A DNA stretch of 64,000 nucleotides from Lewinellaceae bacterium (GCA_016708875.1 JADJFA010000042.1:131894-195893), one strand, 5' to 3'; positions 45,723 through 54,663 are shown, counted from the first letter of the stretch. Made by a program: numbers and translations. Notes: a model not told the origin generated them from the letters alone.

Positions 45723-46064
45723 TCAAGCCTTCTTTTTACTTGCCTTGGCTTTTGGATTAAACCCCAGGCATTTTTCCAACCAAAAGTCCAAATCGCTGTC
45801 TTTTTCGTAGCCCTCAGGTTCGATGAAAAGATACCCGACCATCGCTCTTCCGCCGTGAATCATCTGGCTTGCTCCGGCACGGCTGATCAGCCCCTCCGCT
45901 TCGATCGGGTCCACGCGGGCCATCATGCCGCCTTTATAGGTGCCCATGAGCATTTTTTCATCTACCATAAAACACTCGCCTCCGAACATTTTCTTCTGCA
46001 CGAAGGACACGTTTTTTGCCGTTAAAAGATCGGCGATGCGTTCTGCTGTGATGTGATTATCCAT
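45723..46064 (-). CDS. TfoX N-terminal-domain protein
   Basis: 113 residues. KKMFGGECFMVDEKMLMGTYKGGMMARVDP and the later GYLFIEPEGYEKDSDLDFW match the TfoX_N family (Sxy/TfoX-like), without the C-terminal helix-hairpin-helix part. The end is Lys-rich (KAKASKKKA). It overlaps the SRPBCC gene by eight bases, so the two are cotranscribed. A competence role should not be assumed. Confidence 0.82.
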   Translation of the reverse strand: MDNHITAERIADLLTAKNVSFVQKKMFGGECFMVDEKMLMGTYKGGMMARVDPIEAEGLISRAGASQMIHGGRAMVGYLFIEPEGYEKDSDLDFWLEKCLGFNPKAKASKKKA

Positions 46065-46512
46065 GTTGTTGGTACTCCAATTTTGTTTTTAGTCCCTCCA
46101 AAAATAGTTTGATACCCCGATCAAATTGCTTGCGAATCATCAGAGCGTCCATGATTTTTCCAAAAAAACCAAACTTGACCTCGTATTCCATTTGCTGCTC
46201 TATTTTTATTTGACTCCCAATCTGGGCAAAACTATAGCTATGCTTGAGTTTATGAATCGGAAAGGAACAAGCGGTCAATTCATAAGTGAGTGCCTCTTCG
46301 GGTTTGAATCCTGTGATTTGTTCATCAAACCAATTCTTGCCATCCTGCATCTCGACCTTTCGTTTAGCTCCCAGCCCACTTTTTGCGGTTGAAATGGCCG
46401 TTGACTTTTTGACTGTGGGGTCATATTTAGCCAGGTTTTCGATGTTTGCGAGTGCTTCCCAAATTTTTCCCAGGGGTGCATCAATCATTGTTTCATTGTG
46501 TAAAATTGCCAT
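46057..46512 (-). CDS. SRPBCC-family protein (START-like)
   Basis: 151 residues. The pattern MIDAPLGKIWEALANIENLAKYDPTVKKS at the N-terminus and a long C-terminal helix (IRKQFDRGIKLFLEGLKTKLE) fit the polyketide cyclase/SRPBCC hydrophobic-pocket fold. The ligand is unknown. First gene of a two-gene operon with the TfoX_N protein. Confidence 0.8.
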   Translation of the reverse strand: MAILHNETMIDAPLGKIWEALANIENLAKYDPTVKKSTAISTAKSGLGAKRKVEMQDGKNWFDEQITGFKPEEALTYELTACSFPIHKLKHSYSFAQIGSQIKIEQQMEYEVKFGFFGKIMDALMIRKQFDRGIKLFLEGLKTKLEYQQHG

Positions 46513-46560
46513 TATAAAAGTGTTGTGAAGGAGAAACCAAATTTGTTTTAAAAGGTACTT

Positions 46561-46798
46561 GAGTTATGCGAATCAGGGGTAAAAACGGTCTTAATAGCCA
46601 CGTAGTGGTCCCGGCTATCGGGATTTATAGAACCCGACCATGAGGATTGATCAGAACCGCGTAGCGGTGACACGGTGCCGCCGCTCGCCGCTCTGAAATA
46701 GATGTGAATCCGTTTACTATAAATCCCGATAGCTCGGGACCACTACGTGGCTTCTTGATTCGAATGATGCAAGGTTCTACCCCTGATTCGCATGACTC
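46561..46798. repeat. 238-bp element with nested terminal inverted repeats
   Basis: Outer 21-bp inverted repeats (46561-46581 and 46778-46798, one mismatch) enclose inner arms of 35/36 bp (46596-46630 and 46717-46752, one-base indel). The centre holds AGAACCGCGTAGCGGTGACA (46653-46672), found again at 54365-54384. There is no open frame of note. It looks like a miniature non-autonomous element. Confidence 0.65.
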
Positions 46799-46808
46799 AT
46801 GTTCGACC

Positions 46809-47171
46809 CTAAGCCATCGAGTGAAAAGCCACCCGATTGCCCTCTGTATCCATGAAAACAGCCATGAAACCGTTCTCGCCAATCGCGGTTTTAGGCATCA
46901 CGACGCTGCCACCTGCAGGCTCAACCCGAGCGAGCGGTACTGCGAGGTCGTCGCCGCCATTGAGGTAAACAAAGGCCCCTTCCGCACTCGGCTTGTTGCC
47001 GTTGCCATGGGTGACGCAGCCGCCCGTTCCGCCGTCACTGCAAGGGAAAAAGGCCATGTCAAATGGGCCGCCCATTTTTTGCAAATCTGTGCCGAGCACT
47101 TTTCCGTAAAAATCTACTGCCCGGTCGAAGTTGGTCGCAGGAATTTCAAACCAATTGATTGCGCTTGCCAT
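46809..47171 (-). CDS. VOC-family (glyoxalase-like) protein
   Basis: 120 residues, two beta-alpha-beta-beta-beta modules: INWFEIPATNFDRAVDFYGKVLG and VMPKTAIGENGFMAVFMDTEGNRVAFHS. Such proteins are metal enzymes or binding proteins; His/Glu metal ligands are not clearly kept (the final position is FHS). Function unknown; it lies next to the inverted-repeat element. Confidence 0.82.
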   Translation of the reverse strand: MASAINWFEIPATNFDRAVDFYGKVLGTDLQKMGGPFDMAFFPCSDGGTGGCVTHGNGNKPSAEGAFVYLNGGDDLAVPLARVEPAGGSVVMPKTAIGENGFMAVFMDTEGNRVAFHSMA

Positions 47172-47391
47172 AACTTAAAATTTTAAGGATGAAAAAATCA
47201 GAATTGATGCTGCAAAAGAATGGGCAGCATTGAATTTGATTTTTGAAAAATATTCAAAAACGTAGGTTTCTATTTCTTTAATTTTTTTGAATCTTGCACA
47301 GATTGTATTCTAAAAAGTAAAATGAAAGTATTATTTACAACCCTTAGTACACCATAAATTATCAGATTCTTAGAATTCTAAAAAATAGCCT

Positions 47392-47844
47392 TTGAAAAAA
47401 AACGATCTCCACCAGCTCATTCATTCGCTCACCAAGAGTGAAAAACGGTATTTTAAATTGCAGAGCCAACGGCAAACTGCAGAAGGCAATTATTTGCGGA
47501 TTTTTGAAATTCTGGAAAAACAGACTGTTTTTGACGAAAAGGCATTGCGCGAAAAACTGGACGGAGCGACCTTTCTAACCCAACTGCATGTGACAAAAAA
47601 CTATCTCCGGGAAAAAATCCTGGAAAGTTTGCGCAGTTATTACAGCCAGTTGAGCCAAGATGCGAAGGTCAAAGACTTGCTTCGAAATGTGGAAATCCTG
47701 TTTTTAAAAGAGCTTTTTGAGCAGGCGGCAGATGAACTCCAAAGAGCAGAATCGTTGGCGAACGAATACGAATTGCATACGGCGCAGATAGAGGTCAGCC
47801 GATGGAAACGCAAACTTGAGCAAGCGCAGCTCCCAACGCTATGA
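47392..47844 (+). CDS. Helical protein of unknown function, N-terminal segment
   Basis: A charged all-helical protein starting at TTG (KKNDLHQLIHSLTKSEKRYFKL), with no ATG available. The frame shifts near 47830 and again near 47930: the piece SSQRYDRFEEILMEQKERR in the next frame, then MRRGIPSNEETENAQ back in the first, read as one continuous helical protein. I do not recognise a function; the pattern resembles TPR-like repeats. Confidence 0.55.
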   Translation: MKKNDLHQLIHSLTKSEKRYFKLQSQRQTAEGNYLRIFEILEKQTVFDEKALREKLDGATFLTQLHVTKNYLREKILESLRSYYSQLSQDAKVKDLLRNVEILFLKELFEQAADELQRAESLANEYELHTAQIEVSRWKRKLEQAQLPTL

Positions 47845-47943
47845 CCGTTTTGAGGAGATTTTGATGGAGCAAAAAGAGCGGCGGATGCCCTTCAAAACAA
47901 CCTTGTATGTTGGCAAACAATTGTTCGAAACTCCCAGAATTTC

Positions 47944-48831
47944 ATGCGCCGAGGTATACCTTCCAACGAGGAAACAGAAAATGCCCAAACCCCTGATTTT
48001 GCCTTGAGCCTCGAAAGCAAGGTTCTGTTTTTCAACACCTTGTACATAAAAGGCCTGCGAGCAAGCAATCAAATTGAAGCAGAAAAAGCCTTGCTAGATT
48101 TGATTGAAATCCTTGAAAAGCGCCCGACAAGGGTGAAGGATGATCCTTCGAGTTATCTGACGACGGTGAATAACCTGGCCGGTTTTTATGTCTTTCGAAA
48201 TGAGGGTGAAAAATGCCTGGATCTCCTTCGACGAAGCCGCCGTTTTATGGAAACCATTGGTTTGCCCGACAACCGCCGACCAGTCTTGAAACAACTCATT
48301 CGAACACTAAATATCGAGCTGGAAATTTATCGTCATGCCCCTGAACCCGCCCTTTTCGAGCCATTTTTTCAGGATGCCGAGGTCTTTGTCAAAAAAACAG
48401 CCTCAAAAATGCCAGGAGATTACCTGATTTCTTTTCGGTTTCAGGTTGCCTGGATCTGCTTTTTAAAAAAGGATTTTGACAACGCATTGTCTTGGGTCAA
48501 CCATACCCTCAATGAAGGCCGTAAGTTCAGCGGGCATTCCCTTTACCGCTATGTTTTATTGCTTAATTTGATGATCCACTGCGAATGCAGAAATCTTTTT
48601 GTGCTCCGGTATTTTGTGGAAAATGCTCGTCGACAATTCAAAAAATCAGGTGAAATCCGTCAGTTTGAACAGGAATTGCTGCACTTTTTTTCCAGGGTCG
48701 GACAAGTACCCTCAGGAGAGATAAAGCCGCTTTATCTTGAATTACGACATCGTTTGTTCCCTGAGGGGGGCTCTTCTCTTATTCCGACCGATGCCTTGCA
48801 GATGATGGATCTGCGAAAGTGGTTGGATTAA
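47944..48831 (+). CDS. Helical protein of unknown function, C-terminal segment
   Basis: 295 residues, helical, with TPR-like alternation (SKVLFFNTLYIKGLRASNQ, NNLAGFYVFRNEGEKCLDLL, VAWICFLKKDFDNALSWVN). Together with the upstream piece it probably forms one protein of about 480 residues. It is cytoplasmic by composition, with no signal peptide. Confidence 0.6.
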   Translation: MRRGIPSNEETENAQTPDFALSLESKVLFFNTLYIKGLRASNQIEAEKALLDLIEILEKRPTRVKDDPSSYLTTVNNLAGFYVFRNEGEKCLDLLRRSRRFMETIGLPDNRRPVLKQLIRTLNIELEIYRHAPEPALFEPFFQDAEVFVKKTASKMPGDYLISFRFQVAWICFLKKDFDNALSWVNHTLNEGRKFSGHSLYRYVLLLNLMIHCECRNLFVLRYFVENARRQFKKSGEIRQFEQELLHFFSRVGQVPSGEIKPLYLELRHRLFPEGGSSLIPTDALQMMDLRKWLD

Positions 48832-48832
48832 T

Positions 48833-49324
48833 TTAGGCCAATTCGTATTCAATTTCGTCGTCTTCCAAATCCGCAATTTTCACAAATCCAAGCCTTTCAA
48901 GCAGCCTGATCGCTTTATCATTTTGTCGGGTCGTTATGGCGAAAATGCGTTTCAGGCCAATATCATTTAGCCCGAATCGGATAGCCAATTGCATCGCTGC
49001 TGTCATATAACCTTGTCCCACAAATTGGGGCAACAAAATACAGCCGAGTTCTCCTTCGCCCTTTTCCAAACCGCGATAATACCCACAGGTCCCAACGATG
49101 GCATTGTTTGATTTATCTGCGATGCCCCAGTGTATCGAATTGCCATCCTTGTAATTTTGATTGATCCTCTCCTGCATTATTGCCGCCTCTGCTACGTTTT
49201 TTGCCGGGATAGCATCGTAACGCGAAATTTCAACGATGTCTTTAATGTCGGAATACTGGATTTCGCGCAACAGAATGTTATCGCCTGAAAGGTTTGGGAA
49301 CTTGTCGTAAGGAGGCAGATTCAT
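48833..49324 (-). CDS. GNAT-family N-acetyltransferase
   Basis: 163 residues, RimJ/RimL-like. NILLREIQYSDIKDIVEIS, HWGIADKSNNAIVGTCGYY, the acetyl-CoA loop LLPQFVGQGYMTAAM and NDKAIRLLERLGFVKIADL are the usual GNAT motifs in order. The substrate cannot be told. It converges with the helical protein, with one base between the stops. Confidence 0.88.
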   Translation of the reverse strand: MNLPPYDKFPNLSGDNILLREIQYSDIKDIVEISRYDAIPAKNVAEAAIMQERINQNYKDGNSIHWGIADKSNNAIVGTCGYYRGLEKGEGELGCILLPQFVGQGYMTAAMQLAIRFGLNDIGLKRIFAITTRQNDKAIRLLERLGFVKIADLEDDEIEYELA

Positions 49325-49346
49325 GATTTATTGTATTGAAATTCTA

Positions 49347-50012
49347 TTACTTATCGGTAGTCATTTTCGCTGCGGTGATAGTTCTCGTGTAATAAAATCC
49401 GGTATATGGATAAGCCGGTAGGAAAGAAGTCAAAATCAGGTAGCTATCAATTCCTAAAGCGGTGTCATAAACCGATTCTGCACGGCCAATTTTCTTCTCC
49501 TCCAATCCATTTCCAAAATTTGCCCGGCAGGCTCCTGAAAGGTAATTATGATTGAGTGTACAGATGTTTGAAGATTGATCTATCTCCATATCACGCATAA
49601 GGTAGAAAGCCATTGAACCCTCAGCAATTCTGTTATGGAAGTTGCCGCTAAGGGTTATCATTTTCCAGTTCGGGTGTTGTTTGAACTGATTTTTTATTTT
49701 TAGAAACATCATACTGTCCCTGGGAGAGCCATCTTCTTTATTAATATCGAAGAAAAAGAGCTGCACTTTAGGGTTGCGATTAAGCGCTGAAATTAAGCCT
49801 TCCCAGGCATAAGATTGGCGCCCATCTTGATAAGGGCTATTGCTAAAAAAATCGCTTTGATAAATACTGTTTTCGGTAAATGATGAAAGGAATTGCGCCA
49901 TTTGTTCAGATGGAATTTCAAGCCCGACCTGAACGCTGTCCCCCATGCTTGTGAAGAGATTTGCCAGGCTGGTTACAAATTGTGCAGGTTCGTTCGAACC
50001 GTGCATCTCCCC
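49347..50012 (-). CDS. Exported protein with GEMHG-like motif, C-terminal segment
   Basis: The frame as read starts at ATG 50006 (MHGSNEPAQFVTSL). One base added in the CCCC at 50009-50012 (plus strand) joins it to the upstream piece as KIIMVGEMHGSNEPAQF. A VGExHG sequence at the first strand is shared by the erythromycin-esterase-like and ChaN/TIKI-like groups, which use it as metal or active-site residues. The rest (LFFFDINKEDGSP, KMITLSGNFHNR) supports that kind of alpha/beta fold. The exact family is uncertain. Confidence 0.6.
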   Translation of the reverse strand, partial: GEMHGSNEPAQFVTSLANLFTSMGDSVQVGLEIPSEQMAQFLSSFTENSIYQSDFFSNSPYQDGRQSYAWEGLISALNRNPKVQLFFFDINKEDGSPRDSMMFLKIKNQFKQHPNWKMITLSGNFHNRIAEGSMAFYLMRDMEIDQSSNICTLNHNYLSGACRANFGNGLEEKKIGRAESVYDTALGIDSYLILTSFLPAYPYTGFYYTRTITAAKMTTDK

Positions 50013-50188
50013 ACCATTATGATTTTAAAAGGTGAAAGCAAGTAATAAACAGAATCGCTCAGCTGATCCGGATGGTCAATCCTGACCGCATTGTCTTTAA
50101 TATAGCTTGCGAAATTCTGTCCGCTTAGGGTATGGAATACTAACGACACAAACAGTAATAAAAGCATCGTTTTTGTCATACCAGTCAA
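50009..50188 (-). CDS. Exported protein with GEMHG-like motif, N-terminal segment
   Basis: Begins MTKTMLLLLFVSLVFHTLSGQ, a signal peptide (best start ATG 50179), then YIKDNAVRIDHPDQLSDSVYYLLSPFKIIMVG. It is the 5' end of the gene at 49347-50012, split by a one-base loss in a G run (minus strand). It lies 10 bases downstream of the galactanase fusion gene, so it may share its mRNA. Confidence 0.6.
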
Positions 50189-50197
50189 TAGGTTGCC

Positions 50198-53100
50198 TTA
50201 TTTATCAAGATATTGTTTCCGAAAACCATCGTACAATTTCAAAAGTTCCTTCGCATTCCCCTGCCAGTCAAACACCGATTCCCAGGTGCTAAGCGGCTCC
50301 CAAATGCAGGTGCCTTTACCGTGTCCGCCGGGCAAATTGAAGGCGATTTTGTGGACTTCTTCTTTTCTGGCGGAGTATTCCACCACAATGACATCCTTGC
50401 CAAAACGCCGAACCAGATCGCTGAGGTTGTCGCGCAAATCATCCAAAGTGCCGTGCCATTTTGGGTAATAAGATTCGCCAATGACATCAAAATGAACGCC
50501 GCGCTTGAGCATGTTTTCAATGAAGAAAACCGATTCGTCGTTCTGGCCGCCGAGGGCGACATGGAGCATCATCACCGTTTCTGGCGCAACGGCTTTTACA
50601 GCGGCCGTGCCCGCGCAAAGCAGTTGCGCGAGACTGTCCAAATGGGCCACTGAACCCTCAGGCCATACGATGCCGTGGTTGATTTCATTGCCAATTTGCA
50701 CCATGTCGGGCGGCGTGCCTTGTGCTTTTAATTGACTGATGACTTCAAAAGTGTAGTCATAAAGCGCCTTTTTAAGGGCTTCAAAACCAAGCCCTTCCCA
50801 GGCTTTTGGCTTGTATTGTTTGCCCGGATCCGCCCAATAATCGCTGTAATGGAAGTCCAAAAGCAGTTTCATGCCCGCGGCTTTTACCCGTTTTGCCATG
50901 GCTTTGGTGTGTTCCAAATCGCAAAAACCCAGCTTGGGCGAGTATCCTTTCTCCGCCGCGGGATCATTGAAAATCCGCAGACGCACGTAGTTAAATCCGT
51001 GCGATTTCAGGCTGTGAATCGCATCCACTTCCACACCATTTTCTTTGAATTTTATCCCTTTTGCCTCCAATTCTGGCAAAAAAGAGATGTCCGCTCCCAT
51101 CATTTTGTCCACTGGCTGGGGTCTGGCAGCCGCGCCTTTTAATACATATTTTGGATCAATCGTCACTGACGTTACACTGCCAGGCGCGACGGTTATAATG
51201 TCCGTGTCTCCTTTCCATAAATTAGGCGAGCGAGCTTCGAAATGTATTTTGCCCGTTGTTAGCCCGGATTGAATGATGACCTGGCATTTCCCGTTGAAGA
51301 GGCTGCGCTGCCAGGCGCCGTCCACACATTTGTCGGGTTCGTGGCTCGAAGGGTCTCCGTTTCCAACACCGATGATTTTGGCGTCGCCTTCTATGAAAAA
51401 CTGGATCATGTTGCTTGCATTGGGGACCTCCCGGCCTTCATTATCGAACACGGAAACGTTGACAACTGTCACGTCCTGACCATCGGCAAGCATGGTTGTT
51501 TTGTATGGCGTGAGTGCAATTTCGGTTGGAACACCGGTAGATTCCATCTTGGCTTTCAACACGTTACCTTTTTTATAACCAATCGCCTCCAATTTACCCG
51601 GCTCGAAATTGACCGTCCATTTCAGGTGACTATTGCGCGGCATTACTTTTTTGCCCAAAGTCTTTTCGTTCAGGAATAACTCGACCTCATCGGCATTTGA
51701 ATTGACCCAAACATCAATGGGTTCGCCGCGTTTTTCCTGCCAATTCCAGTGGGGTGAAATATGGAGAATGTCCTTGTCCGTCCACCAGGATTGGTAGTAG
51801 TAATAGATGTTTTTGGGGAACCCGCATACGTCCATGATGCCGAAATGGGAGTTGATGTTCGGCCAAATATATGGCGTCGGTTCGCCGCGATAATCCAGCC
51901 CTGTCCACACAAAACCGCCGAGCCAGAAGTCGTTTTCTGCGGCCAACGTCCACCATGTTTCGGCTGTGCTCGCCCACCAGGGCGCGGTGATGTCTTGATC
52001 GGGCACATAGGCACGAATGGTATCCTTTTCATATTGGCCCCGTGTAGTCACCGTACTGCCCATTTCGGTGCCAATAATGGGCTGGGTAGGGTGGTCGCGG
52101 TGGTAATCGGCGACTGCAAATTGGCGGTAATTGAAGCTCCGAACGGGAATGACTTCATTGACGCCATTGAATACATTGGCCACGTCGGCGGCATAAGTGG
52201 AAGTGCGGGTCGGGTCGAGTTCCGCCTGTTTTTTCAGGAAAGTTTCGGCGATGCGTTTGCCAGTTGGTGTGGTGTGGATCCAGCCTTCTTCGTTGCCGAT
52301 GGACCACATGAAAACGCTGGTTCGGCTGCGGTCGCGTTTCAGCATTCGCACGAACTGATCCATGTATTCCGCTCCGCTGTTGAGCAATCGGGTTTCGTCC
52401 ATGACCAACATGCCGAGACTGTCGCAGGCGTCCAAAAGTTCGGGGGTGGGTGGGTTGTGGCTGGTTCGGTAGGCATTGACGCCCAGGTTTTTGAGCAAAT
52501 CAATGCGGTAATATTGCAGATAATCGGGCAAGGCGCTGCCAACTCCCGCGTGATCCTGGTGGCAATTGACGCCGAGGATTTTGAGTTTTTTCCCGTTCAA
52601 AAGCATTCCATCTGGTTTGATTTCAACGCTTCGGAATCCAAATTTCAAGGTTTGTTGATCCACCAACTTGCCCGATTTTTTCACCAAAACCTGGATTCGG
52701 TGCAAGTATGGATTGTCCAAATCCCACAGTATTGGGTTGTATAATTTCAGCACATGACGTGAAACGCCCGACTGGTTGATTTCCAGATGCAGGGTTTGCA
52801 ACTTGCTTTTCGCGACGAATCCCCCCTCGCGACCACTTAAAATAATTTCGGTTGTCAGGTCGGTGGCAGCATTGCCATCGTTTACCAGTTCGGTTTCGAC
52901 CGTGAGGGTGGCGTAACTTCCTTCCATTTTCGCATGGGCAAATATGCCGTCGTTTGCGATATGTGTATCCTCAAACGTATTTAGCCAAACATGCCGATAA
53001 ATACCTGCGCCCTCATAAAACCAGCCCTCATACTGCGTAGCATCCGCCCGTACAACGAGCACATTGTCAGCCCCGTAGCGCAAAAAATCCGTAATATCAT

Positions 53101-53602
53101 AGGCCACCCCGATGTATCCGCTCTTGTTGTTGCCGAGGTAAAAACCATTGATCCAAAACTCCGCATCGCGAAAAACGCCGTCAAACTGGATTTGAAACCG
53201 CTTGCCTTCCTCGGATTTTTCCACCGAAAAATGCTTCCGATACCAGCCGATGCTGGTTTCCGGGTAATTGCCCCCAATAGGTTTGTAACCGTGCGCCATG
53301 ACATTGAAGGCGGGGTCGTTCACAAAAGGCAACTCCACTGCCCAGTCGTGCGGAAGATTCAGAGAGCGCCATAAACTGTCTTTAAAGCGCGGTTCAATGG
53401 CTGTATTGGCTGCACCGCCCGACTTCGCCAAAACGGTTTCGACCCCATAATTGAAATCCTTTTCAGGGTTCCGGGCATGACCGAAGGCGAATTTCCAGTC
53501 GCGGTCAAAGTTTTGGTGGCTGCGGGGTTGGGGCGTTTGTGCGGCCAAAAAATTAGCGGCAAAAAACAGGAGGACAATAAGTGATTTGTCAAAGCGATTC
53601 AT
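50198..53602 (-). CDS. GH2 beta-galactosidase fused to GH53 endo-beta-1,4-galactanase
   Basis: 1,134 residues from ATG 53602 (signal peptide MNRFDKSLIVLLFFAANFLA). GH2 sugar-binding, Ig-like and TIM-barrel domains (about 30-600) carry the acid/base E438 (SIGNEEG) and nucleophile E513 (IIGTEMGS), followed by Ig-like/DUF4982-type domains. A GH53 barrel (about 831-1130) has acid/base E973 (QIGNEINHG) and nucleophile E1075 (VVEYSA). Together the two would cut beta-1,4-galactan (pectin side chains) and trim the products to galactose. No SusC/SusD pair is nearby. All four catalytic residues are intact. Confidence 0.88.
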   Translation of the reverse strand: MNRFDKSLIVLLFFAANFLAAQTPQPRSHQNFDRDWKFAFGHARNPEKDFNYGVETVLAKSGGAANTAIEPRFKDSLWRSLNLPHDWAVELPFVNDPAFNVMAHGYKPIGGNYPETSIGWYRKHFSVEKSEEGKRFQIQFDGVFRDAEFWINGFYLGNNKSGYIGVAYDITDFLRYGADNVLVVRADATQYEGWFYEGAGIYRHVWLNTFEDTHIANDGIFAHAKMEGSYATLTVETELVNDGNAATDLTTEIILSGREGGFVAKSKLQTLHLEINQSGVSRHVLKLYNPILWDLDNPYLHRIQVLVKKSGKLVDQQTLKFGFRSVEIKPDGMLLNGKKLKILGVNCHQDHAGVGSALPDYLQYYRIDLLKNLGVNAYRTSHNPPTPELLDACDSLGMLVMDETRLLNSGAEYMDQFVRMLKRDRSRTSVFMWSIGNEEGWIHTTPTGKRIAETFLKKQAELDPTRTSTYAADVANVFNGVNEVIPVRSFNYRQFAVADYHRDHPTQPIIGTEMGSTVTTRGQYEKDTIRAYVPDQDITAPWWASTAETWWTLAAENDFWLGGFVWTGLDYRGEPTPYIWPNINSHFGIMDVCGFPKNIYYYYQSWWTDKDILHISPHWNWQEKRGEPIDVWVNSNADEVELFLNEKTLGKKVMPRNSHLKWTVNFEPGKLEAIGYKKGNVLKAKMESTGVPTEIALTPYKTTMLADGQDVTVVNVSVFDNEGREVPNASNMIQFFIEGDAKIIGVGNGDPSSHEPDKCVDGAWQRSLFNGKCQVIIQSGLTTGKIHFEARSPNLWKGDTDIITVAPGSVTSVTIDPKYVLKGAAARPQPVDKMMGADISFLPELEAKGIKFKENGVEVDAIHSLKSHGFNYVRLRIFNDPAAEKGYSPKLGFCDLEHTKAMAKRVKAAGMKLLLDFHYSDYWADPGKQYKPKAWEGLGFEALKKALYDYTFEVISQLKAQGTPPDMVQIGNEINHGIVWPEGSVAHLDSLAQLLCAGTAAVKAVAPETVMMLHVALGGQNDESVFFIENMLKRGVHFDVIGESYYPKWHGTLDDLRDNLSDLVRRFGKDVIVVEYSARKEEVHKIAFNLPGGHGKGTCIWEPLSTWESVFDWQGNAKELLKLYDGFRKQYLDK

Positions 53603-53620
53603 GCGCAAGAGTATTGAAAT

Positions 53621-54072
53621 TTAATCTCTTGCAAACATATTTCGTTTGAAATAAAAAGCACATAGCGTTATCCAAACCAGTATAGAACCTTCGATAATTC
53701 GCTGATATAGTCCCGCAAATTTATCTTGCAAATCAGCGGAAAGTATGGGTACAAATACGATGGCTATCAGCCCACAAATAATACCTGCATAGGAGAGGTA
53801 TTTGCCATTCACCCATTTTCGCGCAGCAATTCCAAGTAATAATACACTGAACGGCACAACCAGATAGGTCAGGAATCCTGTAAAATTATGAATGAATTGA
53901 GACAGGCTTGGATCAATCATTTCCTTGTTGCATCCCTTGTCGCAAGGGAAAAAACTAACCATGACTGTTGCCAATCCATAGAATATCCCAATGCCCCAAA
54001 AACCGATTTTTGTTGCCAATGATTTCGGTAATGTTTTAATGGCAAGGAATGAAAAAACGGCAATAAAACCCC
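53621..54072 (-). CDS. DUF998 membrane protein, C-terminal segment (frameshifted)
   Basis: Four or so transmembrane segments (FWGIGIFYGLATVMVSFFP, GFLTYLVVPFSVLLLGIAA, YAGIICGLIAIVFVPIL, ILVWITLCAFYF), with the DUF998-like FFPCDKGC loop. One base added to CCCC 54069-54072 (plus strand) joins it to the N-terminal piece as FMPSGGFIAVFSFLAIKT. Function unknown. Confidence 0.7.
53632..53639 (-). promoter_or_regulatory. -7 promoter box of the GH2-GH53 gene
   Basis: TATGTTTG on the minus strand, 30 bases before ATG 53602; predicted leader about 23 bases. Confidence 0.55.
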
Positions 54073-54252
54073 ACTGGGCATGAACCCTAAAAACCTCATT
54101 TGGAGGCCATTAGGCGTATCAATGGCATAAGATTCACTTATTAATTGGGAAATATGACTGTAATCCGAAAATTGGAATCCAGCCAATATGGTTGTTATTA
54201 CAAAGCATAATACACCAAGTAGTCCCAACCAAAACAGTACAGTTCCTTTCAT
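54069..54252 (-). CDS. DUF998 membrane protein, N-terminal segment
   Basis: Begins MKGTVLFWLGLLGVLCFVITTILAG (first membrane segment), then YSHISQLISESYAIDTPNG, a typical DUF998 first loop. The frame as read runs on to 53917 but leaves family sequence at the C run. The full protein would be about 210 residues in the inner membrane. Confidence 0.7.
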
Positions 54253-54302
54253 AGTTTTTTCAGTTTAACGTAATCTCTGAATGAGGTTACACTTCGACCC
54301 TC

Positions 54303-54459
54303 AAAAAGCCGCATAGCGGCGATCCCGAGGACTCGGGAGTAGCCCATGGGGCGGTAAGATGGTAAGAACCGCGTAGCGGTGACATTATAAAACGTTTAAA
54401 ATGCCACCGCTACGCGGTTCCGAAAATTCCTACCATAATGCCGCCGCTATGCGGCTTTT
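54303..54459. repeat. Nested CCGC(A/G)TAGCGG palindrome cluster
   Basis: Outer arms AAAAAGCCGCATAGCGGC (54303 onward) and its inverse ending at 54459 enclose inner arms 54361-54386 and 54400-54420 (AGAACCGCGTAGCGGTGACA and its inverse). The 20-mer is identical to one in the element at 46561-46798, so these belong to one repeat family. Confidence 0.7.
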
Positions 54460-54519
54460 CAGTCTCTGAAAAATTCAACCTATTCAAACTTACTTCAGGT
54501 TACATTTTCACCCATTTTA

Positions 54520-54663
54520 CTACCTTCTGGCAACCTTCATAAAATAAAGCCCAGTAGGCAATACGTCAAAGGTCGTCAAAGGGAAACGATTTTGACCCTC
54601 AAAGAAATGGGCATTTATCGAAAAGTGAAGTTCACACCTGGTGTTATAGTGGTTTGTCCTCAT
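54520..54663 (-). pseudogene. Orphan T9SS type A sorting-domain fragment
   Basis: A 47-codon frame reading ELHFSINAHFFEGQNRFPL...DVLPTGLYFMKVARR then TAG has the final strands of a T9SS sorting domain (N-x-F-x-L...LPTGLYFMKV). No cargo domain precedes it; the complete T9SS protein gene upstream (54682) has its own sorting domain and stop. It is probably the remnant of a deleted gene. Confidence 0.55.

Noticed and set aside
45723..46064. Competence regulator Sxy/TfoX
   Set aside because: Only the N-terminal domain is present; stand-alone TfoX_N proteins are common and not linked to competence.
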